A stretch of 64,000 nucleotides of DNA, from contig JAEHOE010000007.1 of the NCBI GenBank assembly GCA_016858145.1, forward strand, positions 248,001 through 312,000, written 5' to 3'. Positions 56,084 through 64,000 of this stretch are shown here, one piece after another. Within the stretch, counting starts at the first letter, position 1; each line of letters starts with the position of its first letter. Under the pieces are notes generated by a model, which saw only the letters and a program-made list of their open reading frames with translations, was not told where the DNA came from and ran no database searches. The position numbers and the translations under genes were made by a program. This stretch comes from Edaphochlamys debaryana (Eukaryota > Chlorophyta > Chlorophyceae > Chlamydomonadales).

Positions 56084-57906
56084 TTTGGCTAAGTCCTTTA
56101 TGCACAGTGGGAGGACCGGTTAGGCCGTGAAGCGTCACTGTAAAGTAACAAGAGCAGCACCAGGGCGCGCGAAGAAGTCCCGGCCATTTCCTACCACCGC
56201 CCATGCAGAGTCCGGCAGCGGACGGTGGACATATGAATCGTCGCGCTGCCGTCAACCCCTGCCCGCTGCCGTCAAGCCCCGCCTCCCCCCCCGCTACGGC
56301 CTGTCGGCCGCCCAACCGCCGCTTTCCCCGCGAACCTGCCCCTGCCCACCGCTCGAAGGCCGCCTGGAGTGACTGTTGGCGTCTCGTGGCGCGGCTGCCG
56401 GGAGCCACCGGGAGGATGCCGTTACCCTCGAGGGTACCTTGTACCCGACAGTACGAGGTCGCACAAGCCCTGACATGTCGAGACCTCAGAGCTTACACCT
56501 GTTAACGGGGTGACTGGAGCGAACTGGAGCGACAGCAACAGCTGCGAAAGCCCTGTGCAAAGGGAACTGCGTGCACCTCTGCACCACCCGTCACCGCCCC
56601 CCTCGCTGGCGGCGCAAAATGCGGGCGTACGTTGTCATCTGCCCAGCCATTCAGGCTGTTCTCCCGGGTTCAGGCTGTTCTCCCGGGTTCTCCTTGGGAG
56701 GTATAAATTGGACCGTAGCGTGGTTTGTTCGCAACAGGAAGAGGATGTAAAATATATCATGAATGGCGGTGTCTTCGCATGAGCCCCTTTGCAACACGCA
56801 CAGGGGCGGCACGTGCTCCTCAGGGGGGCAGACGTGCGTAACAGCTCACGCAGTTGGCTTAGCAGGCGGGGACAGGGCGGCAGTGCGCGCACGCCGTGTG
56901 GGCAGGGCCAGACACAGGCAGGCAGGCAGCGGCGGGCGGGGGCAAACACAGGCACACACAGAAGCCAAAGCAAGGTGCAATCCAAAGGCGCACATACACG
57001 GCCCTACACGGCTGGAAAGCGGGGAAAGCGCCGTGGCCACCCAACAGTCCCCAACAGCAACCGCAAACAGTAAACGGCTTTCACAATTGTAGACAAGAAA
57101 GGTAGTCAATTGCTTACGCAATAGCAGCAACTACAATGAGAAACACGCGTGAGCGGGGGCTCCGACGGGTCCCGCGGGGTTGGGGCCGGTGATCCGGTCC
57201 GGGGCGTGCGGAAGCGTCTCTCGCACGCCGGGAACCATAATATGGTCCCAAACGTGCGAAAGCCGCTTAACCCGCAAGACAGCCCGCTAAGCACCCAACA
57301 AGCCATCATGAATGCTCCCAGGTCGATACGGGGCTGCAATCAAGCGCAGCGGCGGTCGGCTGGTGTGCGCACTGCGCTGGGATGCGGTTTGACTTCTGCG
57401 GGCCTGCCGGGGCGCGAGCCCCTAGCCGACGACGCTGCTATGTGCACACGAGGGCGAAGGATAGTGCGGCTACAAGGGCGTCTGCACCCCCGCGAGCAAG
57501 AATCATCGTGCTGCAGCGGTGCTCGACTCCTGGCAGCGCGCAAGGTGCAGCAAGCGCTGGCACCAGCAGCATGTAGAGTGCTAGCCTGGCAGCGACTCTA
57601 ACGCGACAGCGTCGCTGCTATTGCGGTCAAACTGTCGTCTGGAGGACGCATCCCCCCGGACTTGGACAGCTTGCGCCCAGAACGGAGCAAGAGTGCATTG
57701 CCTATATGCGCTCAACACGCCAAACGTTTCTTGCACCAGTTGGCCAGCCCTTCGGTTGAGGCGCAGACCCGCCCATGCCCATGCACTCGAGTGTACCCGA
57801 ACGCCGCTGCGTACCCACAGGTCCCACACCACATGCCCCCTGACAACTCAAGGCATATTACCGTAGGCTATACTGCACTTCCCAGCTCTTATGACAGAAG
57901 CCAACC
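56084..57906. other. Intergenic between divergent plastid gene and transposase gene
   Basis: Holds the promoter of the minus-strand plastid gene and the 5' flank of the plus-strand transposase. It contains a 19-bp direct repeat (TCAGGCTGTTCTCCCGGGT at 56651 and 56670) and a GC hairpin-forming stretch around 57199-57226. One end of the transposon presumably lies here but I could not locate its terminal repeat. Confidence 0.45.
56702..56708 (+). promoter_or_regulatory. TATA-like box TATAAAT
   Basis: A clear TATAAAT in GC-rich surroundings, just after the 19-bp direct repeat. It is 1.2 kb upstream of the transposase ATG, so its target is uncertain. Confidence 0.3.
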
Positions 57907-60900
57907 ATGGCAGATAAGGCGAACTCACCTCCGCGACCACGCGCCCGTGGGCGTCCGAGGCTTCATTCTGCGTTTACCATCGACGCTAATGGAAACACAA
58001 TCCTTGCGGAGATGGGGACCACCGGCGGGGTGCAGACAGCAGCGCCCGTAGGCGGAATACCATCCGGACCTCCCGGAGCGCCTACATTGTCAGAAGCAGT
58101 AGCACAGGACATTACTGCGGCTGGAGAGGACACTCCTCCACCCCCTGGCGACGAGGAGTGGCGGAGCCCGGAGCCCGCAGTCAGCCCGGCACCTCGCGCT
58201 GTGGAGTGGCGCACCGCGTTCACGTGCTGTGCGCCTTGCGGGTGTCCGTCTTTCATGACCCCTGAGCTGGCGGCGTACGTTAACGCCTGCCAGACCATTT
58301 GCGGTGATGACTTGCCCGCTCCCGTGGCCACGACGGCAACGAAGACTGTATACTGCCTCCCCACTGCTAGACCAGTGCGGGAGTTCGTCTTCACCACCTT
58401 CAGGACCGTGCAGCTCGCGGATGGCCCGCATGTGCTCTCTTGGTGCACTTGCGAGAGCTCCTGTTCCTCGAAAGCACGGCTTTTTGACCGCGATTCGCTG
58501 CCTGGGTGGCCTCGAGCTGCCGTGCTCGAAGAAGCAATGCACGCATGCGTGCACGCCCGGGCGCTCCAGGTGTGAACAATTGTTTGTGGCCTCACGGTTG
58601 GGTACTGGACTAATGGACTAATCTCACTGATTTTGGCTTCGCAGGTCTGGTGCGGCTGGCGCCGAAGGTCTTTCGAGGAGCTGCACCCGCCCGCGCGGGA
58701 CTTCCAGGCCGGGCCTCCCCCACCACGGCACGAGCTGTCTTTCCCAGGGGCGGATGACCACATGCGCTGCGTATGGGTTGCTGGAGATCCTCTCTCCACC
58801 GACGCAGCTGTTGTCTATCAGCGCAGCGGCATCTTCCGCTGTACGGCATGCTCCGCAGGCAAGGCGTGCCGACACGTACGTCAGCATACCGCCTGCGGGC
58901 TCGCAGGCCATGCCGGCGTGCCTATGGATGCTGCCGACGGCTCTCCAGATGATGACAGCATTGCTGAACTCGACAAACTTATCAGCAGCTTCTTGGACGA
59001 GGACGGGAAACTGAGAGTCACTGCCAAAAGCAGGGTGCGCTTGGGCCTACGGTTCGTGTCGGGGTGGGTCGGGCAGCCTCACCACCCTGCCGCGTCAAGC
59101 GCTTGCTCGGATTCTTACCCCTACCGCGCTTCGTCCACGCTACCTCCCCCAGGCACGCATTCTCGATGGGCTTGTGCATCGTGGTGTCCAGCGTGTTTAC
59201 CCAGAGCACTCGTCGTTGTCCTGCGAGCTCCTCCCGCAACCAAAACCTGGCCAGGCCTGCGACAAGTGCAAGGCCCCTTGGGAAGGGGCATCGCGCCACC
59301 GCTCAAACTGCACCGTCTACGGCATGTCTTGGTTTCGTGAAGTGGAGGTTTCCCACCTGAGGTGCAAGACGCCCAACTGCACAGGACGATTGCACTTCGA
59401 CGGCGGCGAGATGGGGATACTCAACCTCAACGACACGGACCTGTTCAGCCATGAACTGCTTCAATGGTAAGCATGGAAGCCTCTAGCGACCCCTGGAGCC
59501 CACCCAGTCGCCGGGACCCCTGGAGCCCACCCCGTCGCCGGGACCCGAGCCCCCACGCCTCTCAATCTGAGTCCATTCAGTCCTTTGTTGCTGTGGCCCG
59601 CAGGTATAGCATCCAGCTCGCAACCACCCGAGTTCCGTTCTACTCACTCTGGGTGGCCGTGGTGAAGTCGTACGTGTCGCGTGGCCTGCTTGCGCCTGGG
59701 TCCCCAGAGGAGCTGTACTACGCCAACAAGCGCGCTGTGTAAGCCTGCTTCATTGTCCACTGACAATGTTGGGGCCTGTGCGCAGACTCAACCTTTTCTT
59801 TCGTCCCCACCGCTTTCGTCCCCACAGCTTCCAGGCTGCTTGGCTCAATTACATCGCCTTGCAGGACCTCGACTACACGCCGGCCTTCACGTGCAGTTGC
59901 CCTGGCGGACAGTGTGATGCCGTGATTGCTGACGGCATCATGGTTGGGATGAAGAAGGAGAAGGTGGGTGCGTTCAAGCATGATCCGTTCATCGGGGGTT
60001 GGCCTAATGACAGCGTTTGACACGCAGAGCCACCTGGTGAAGCCGTGGGGGCCCAGCCCCAGCGAGGAAGCTCGGGCGGGCTCGTTGCACAGTGGCCGCT
60101 CTTTGCTTGCCGTCCCTGCTCTCCGATCAACACTCAAGAAGTTGTGCGAGTCGGAGTCTGTCAGGATCTCCACGGATGAGTATGAGCGCTTCTGGATGGC
60201 ACTGGACACGCAGGCTGGGCTCCGCCAGTACCTGGTGGGCAGGGTTGGAGGGCGATGGAGGGAGGGAGCGGCAGCTTAGCTAGGAGAGGAGGGCTCAGAC
60301 ATTGATTATCACTGTCTTACGAAGGCGAAGTCTTGGCCAACGGCTTCCGCCCCTTCCCCACCCTCACGCCCTTGTGCTGCAGTCCGACTTCAAGTCGACC
60401 ACGGTGGACGGGGTATGCATCGACGCGCCAGCTGGTGTGCGACAGCTCTTGCGCGCCATTGCTTCTGAAAGCCCAGTGTGCGCTTTCATCCCATTCGCCG
60501 TCCACACGTGGCTTGAGCGAGCGTTGCAGCCAGAGCAGCCCTTACCTGGGCCAGCAGAGCTCCTTCAGCTGGCGGTGAGGATGTTGCCTGAATCTTTCCA
60601 TCTCCCAGTGGTAAACCTGCTCCTAATGAGAGGCCCTTTCCCTCCATCCCCACAGAACGAAGCGCCTTTGCTGAGCAGCTTTGTGATGGAGGAGACTGCA
60701 TGCCGCGGTAGCCGCGGCTCTGGCGGCTCGAGTGGCTTCTTGCACCCAAGAGCCATGGCCCTACTCAGCAAGTTGCTGGAGCTTGCTCGGGCCGCATATG
60801 ACGCTGCCAACCCTGCCGCCTACGGCAAAGCTACAAAGGACAGGGCTGCGCGTGATGCGCAGGCCCACCAGGACCCTGCGCTGTCCGGTAGGATGAGTGA

Positions 60901-61577
60901 GGAGCAGGGGCACGGGGCGGCTTTGGCTGTCTACCTGGCACCTCCAATGAAACTGTCCTTCTCCTTGACCCCTCTTCACAGACGCGGGGCCTGACCTGGA
61001 GTTGCTGGGCCCAGATGCGGAGTTTCTGCGCACTGGCTTCTTTTACCCCTCCATGCCAAGGGTGCGCAGGCTGGGGCGGTACCTGGCTGACTTTAAGAGC
61101 CAATCTACTGGCAGTGCTCGATGCACAAAGTATAAGTACGATGCTAAGAAGTTGACGCCTGGGCTCTTTGTGCTTCACTGTTTGAAGTGTGGCGCGTGCC
61201 TGGGGTTTCACATGATGCGTTCGGCTGAGTCGCCCCAGGCGCTTTTTGAAGTTTTGTACACTCGGTTTCCACGTTGCCCAAAGATCATAGTGTACGACAA
61301 TAACTGCCACGGTCACGCATACTTCCTCAACCGCCAGCCGCGTTGGGCACGTAGCTCGTTATTCCTCATAGATAAGCTGCATTTCGCGGGACACAGCGGT
61401 TGCTGCGGGGCATACAACATAGCGGCTTACCCGGAGCTGTCACAACTAAACTCACAACTTGCTGAGCAGCGAAACGCAAGGCTGGCTTTGCTCAAGTCCC
61501 ATTGCGCATTCATGACTCAGCCCATGTTTTTGATATATGTGCGGTATTTTCTGTTTATGAGGGCTCTGCTTGATTGA
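57907..61577 (+). CDS. KDZ (Kyakuja-Dileera-Zisupton)-like transposase
   Basis: Nine exons in phase (57907-58569, 58645-59034, 59153-59466, 59604-59738, 59828-59963, 60028-60234, 60383-60574, 60656-60887, 60982-61577) give 954 aa. ATG context is AACCATGG. N-terminal half: Cys-rich clusters (TCCAPCGCPSF, WCTCESSCSS) and a SWIM-like finger FRCTACSAGKACRHVRQH, then another finger (CDKCKAPW, CKTPNCTGRLHFDGG). Catalytic half: VIADGIMVGMKKEK, then IIVYDNNCHGHAYFLNRQPR, LIDKLHFAGHSGC and LNSQLAEQRNARL, the order I know from KDZ transposases (RNase H-like fold, two Asp and a Glu). No frameshift or stop, so the copy may be recent or domesticated. The 81-nt intron 60575-60655 is a multiple of three and could be retained. 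Confidence 0.75.
59488..59541. repeat. Short tandem repeat, 27-bp unit, two copies, in an intron
   Basis: GACCCCTGGAGCCCACCC recurs at 59488 and 59515 inside the intron after transposase exon 3. Confidence 0.75.
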
Positions 61578-61615
61578 TTATTGAGTGAGCATCCGGGTTA
61601 ACACTCACGCGCTGG
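61509..61615. repeat. Direct repeat, upstream copy (transposase 3' end)
   Basis: The last 69 nt of the transposase coding sequence plus the following TTGAGTGAGCATCCGGGTTA region recur at 62687-62793 with a few substitutions. The unit length is 1,178 bp. Confidence 0.88.
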
Positions 61616-61947
61616 ACCCCCTGCGCCGCTGCGGACCTGGCGGCGGCGACGGCCTGCGCAGGAGTGCGGAGCGCTGGACCCCCCTGCGCCGCTGCGGACC
61701 TGGCGGCGGCGGCGGCCTGCGCCGGAGGGCGTTGCGCTGGAGGCCCCTTCACCGCTGCGGAGCTGGCGGCGGCGACGGCATGCGCTGGAGTGCGGAGCGC
61801 TGGACCCCCTGTGCCGCTGCGGACCTGGCGGCGGCGGCGGCCTGCGCTGGAGTGCGGAGCGCTGGACCCCCTGTGCCGCTGAGGGCGTTGCGCTGGAGGC
61901 CCCTTCACCGCTGCGGAGCTGGCGGTATCCGCCGGTCCACAGGGTTG
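61610..61947. repeat. 63-bp minisatellite, block 1 (about 5 units)
   Basis: Units of about 63 bp start CTGGACCCC and contain TGCGGACCTGGCGGCGGC and GGAGTGCGGAGCG. The block ends with GGTATCCGCCGGTCCACAGG, as does block 2. Because 63 is a multiple of three and stop codons are absent, long open frames appear on both strands; I do not regard them as genes. Confidence 0.88.
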
Positions 61948-62686
61948 GTTCAACCCTTCCTGCCGTCGGTGTTTCTCAACACCATCACCCCAGGCTTCGC
62001 TGACGCTTGCGGTATTGAGCCTTGCCCACACTCGCAGCAACGATGAAGCGGCTTCACCAGGATTGTGCTCCAGTGCAGGGCAGCGGAATGCGTTGGAGGC
62101 CACTTCTTCGTGCCCTGCCGCCGGGTGAGCTGTACAACGCACATGTGCCGATGTGGCGGCTGTAGGATGGACTAGAATAATGGGGTTTGGACTGCCTGTG
62201 CCGGTTGACCTGGAGCAAGGGGCGGTCAGCGCGTCCACCCGTATGGTGGAGGCAGGATAAGCTGCGGTAGAGCCCTGTGCCGGTGTGGCCACTGCAGGAT
62301 GGACTGGGGGGTGGATCAGCATAGCTCTCGGCTCGGCTCCCGTTGTGGCGGCGGCAGGCTGGGCTGCGGTTGTGGGGCGGCGGACTTTGAGGCGGCTTTG
62401 CCACACGCCTCCAGCCTATCCTGCCGCCTTCAATCCGGTTTGACGACCGCAGGATAGGCTGGAGGCATGTGGCGGCAGAATACGGCTTGGGGGTGCACTG
62501 TCGACAGGCCCCTTTCGCAGGCACCGCAATGCCCCGTTTCGCCCGGCCTGCGTCCGGCAGCCATGGACCCGGCGATGGGCACAGCCACTGGAAGGAGCGG
62601 TGTGGGTCCCGGCAGCGATGTCACTGGCGGAGGCGTTGGCGAGGAGAGGTGACGCACTGCTGGAGCCCCCTGTGCCGCTGCGGACC
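61948..62686. other. Spacer between minisatellite blocks
   Basis: No supported gene. Contains the perfect inverted repeat listed separately. The open frames here are not convincing. Confidence 0.45.
62401..62472. repeat. Inverted repeat, 24-bp arms, 24-bp loop
   Basis: 62401-62424 and 62449-62472 are reverse complements with one mismatch; the inner 18 bp (GCCTCCAGCCTATCCTGC) pair perfectly. A strong potential hairpin. Confidence 0.88.
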
Positions 62687-62793
62687 TTCATGACTCAGCC
62701 CATGTTTTTGATATATGTGCGGTATTTTTTGTTTATGAGGGCTCTGCTTGATTGATTGTTGAGTGAGCATCCGGGTTAACACTCACGCGCTGG
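62687..62793. repeat. Direct repeat, downstream copy of the transposase 3' end
   Basis: Second copy of 61509-61615. It starts inside the coding frame (TTCATGACTCAGCCCATG) so it is only a tail fragment of the transposase gene. It leads into block 2 of the minisatellite just as the first copy leads into block 1. Confidence 0.88.
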
Positions 62794-63716
62794 ACCCCCT
62801 GTGCCGCTGGGGACCTGCCGTCGGCGGCGGCATGCGCCGGAGCGCGGAGCGCTGGACCCCCCTGCGCCGCTGGGGACCTGCCGTCGGCGGCGGCATGCGC
62901 TGGAGGGCGTTGCGCTGGAGGCCCCTTCACCGCTGCGGACCTGCCGTCGGCGGCGGCATGCGCCGGAGTGCGGAGCACTGGACCCCCCTGCGCCGCTGCG
63001 GACCTGGCGGCGGCGACGGCATGCGCTGGAGTGCGGAGCGCTGGACCCCCCTGCGCCGCTGCGGACCTGGCGGCGGCGACGGCATGCGCTGGAGTGCGGA
63101 GCACCGGACCCCCCTGTGCCGCTGCGGACCTGGCGGCGGCGGCATGCGCCGGAGTGCGGAGCACTGGACCCCCCTGCGCCGCTGCGGACCTGGCGGCGGC
63201 GACGGCATGCGCTGGAGTGCGGAGCGCTGGACCCCCCTGCGCCGCTGCGGACCTGGCGGCGGCGACGGCATGCGCTGGAGTGCGGAGCGCTGGACCCCCT
63301 GTGCCGCTGGGGACCTGCCGTCGGCGGCGGCATGCGCCGGAGTGCGGAGCACTGGACCCCCCTGTGCCGCTGCGGACCTGGCGGCGGCGACAGCCTGCGC
63401 AGGAGTGCGGAGCACTGGACCTCCCTGCGCCGCTGCGGACCTGGCGGCGGCGACGGCATGCGCTGGAGTGCGGAGCACTGGACCTCCCTGCGCCGCTGCG
63501 GAGCTGGCGGCGGCGACGGCATGCGCTGGAGTGCGGAGCGCTGGACCCCCTGTGCCGCTGGGGACCTGCCGTCGGCGGCGGCATGCGCCGGAGTGCGGAG
63601 CACTGGACCCCCCTGTGCCGCTGCGGACCTGGCGGCGGCGGCGGCATGCGCCGGAGGGCGTTGCGCTGGAGGCCCCTTCACCGCTGCGGAGCTGGCGGTA
63701 TCCGCCGGTCCACAGG
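62788..63716. repeat. 63-bp minisatellite, block 2 (about 14-15 units)
   Basis: Same unit as block 1, with variants marked CTGGGGACCTGCCGTCGGCG and GCGGACCTGGCGGCGGCGAC that alternate irregularly, and some units shortened by 3 bp. It ends with GGTATCCGCCGGTCCACAGG. Open frames of up to about 390 codons on both strands are a by-product of the unit length. Confidence 0.9.
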
Positions 63717-63947
63717 AGCGGGGGGTAGCGCCGCGGGGACCGGGGTGGGGGCGGTGGTGGGATGAGATGGGGTTGGTCATAGGAGGGGCGAGAGCTGGTT
63801 GGGCGTTTGGGTGCATGGGGCGGGGCAGGGCACGCGGGTTGTCCTGGGCATGGAGTGGGGCCCGGACTGTCAGGTGGCCGGAACGAGCAAGGTCACCTGC
63901 AGCATGGCGGGAATAAAGGGGGCGAGCAGCCCTGCTCTTGCAAGCAG
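63717..63947. other. G-rich non-coding stretch at the right edge
   Basis: No supported gene. Could be the 5' flank of a gene that starts at or beyond the window end. Confidence 0.4.
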
Positions 63948-64000
63948 TGAAGTGCAACCCCGTGCTGGCCTGGGGCTGGGGCGCAGATGGGCAGCTGCCA
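63948..64000 (+). CDS. Possible first RCC1-repeat exon (cut by window end)
   Basis: After an acceptor-like GCAAGCAG the frame reads KCNPVLAWGWGADGQLP, close to the start of an RCC1 blade (xVxxWGxGxxGQLG). Only 17 codons are visible and the start codon and upstream exon are not identified, so this is a hint rather than a gene model. Confidence 0.3.

Noticed and set aside
62763..63957. Open frames of 300-393 codons on both strands over the 63-bp array
   Set aside because: They follow from a repeat unit that is a multiple of three and lacks stops; no start context, splice sites or non-repetitive sequence.

Overview
The window is nuclear DNA of a green alga of the Chlamydomonas/Volvox group (order Chlamydomonadales). 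The signs are very high GC, many short GT-AG introns with C-rich acceptors, TGTAA poly(A) signals, low-complexity Ala/Gly/Gln insertions inside proteins, plastid transit peptides and algal-type gene families. Gene models were built by hand by joining exons whose splice phases agree. Every complete model closes in frame except the 5' end of the cyclase gene, which is unresolved.

Layout: (1) <1-3754, minus: N-terminal part of a kinesin-9 family motor. (2) 4729-7912, minus: a TPT/nucleotide-sugar-type transporter of 347 aa with a 15-nt microexon. (3) 8604-9788, plus: a small putative plastid protein of unknown function, divergent from (2). (4) 11087-24476, minus: a 34-exon gene predicted to encode one 1,950-aa protein. 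It has a signal sequence, an intact RNase T2 domain, one TM helix, a conserved-looking domain I cannot name, a coiled coil, an ABC transporter membrane domain and an ATP-binding domain that has lost its catalytic residues. (5) 24868-28037, plus: an ADAL/MAPDA-type (N6-methyl-AMP) deaminase sharing a 391-bp divergent promoter region with (4).

28-33 kb is an accessory zone. It holds two copies of a roughly 0.6-kb segment, one interrupted by a 717-bp element with a 7-bp target duplication and by a 27-bp palindromic insertion. It also holds a truncated, rearranged copy of the RNase T2 gene 5' end. (6) 33274-36326, plus: an RNA-binding protein with two RRMs and a KH-like C-terminus (476 aa). 36.3-39.5 kb is intergenic with a MITE-like element. 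(7) about 39467-50703, plus: a very large receptor-type class III nucleotide cyclase-like protein with a solute-binding-like ectodomain, one TM helix and a cyclase domain split by low-complexity sequence. 50.7-53.5 kb is intergenic with a long inverted repeat. (8) 53990-56083, minus: a plastid protein with two related PRKYP modules. (9) 57907-61577, plus: a nine-exon transposase-like gene of the Kyakuja-Dileera-Zisupton (KDZ) type, followed by two blocks of a 63-bp minisatellite. The last 50 bases may open an RCC1-repeat exon.

The genes do not form a pathway. The main novelty candidates are the RNase T2-ABC pseudo-transporter fusion, the degenerate cyclase and the mobile-element record at 28-33 kb and 57-64 kb. 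All functional assignments come from reading motifs; no search was run.
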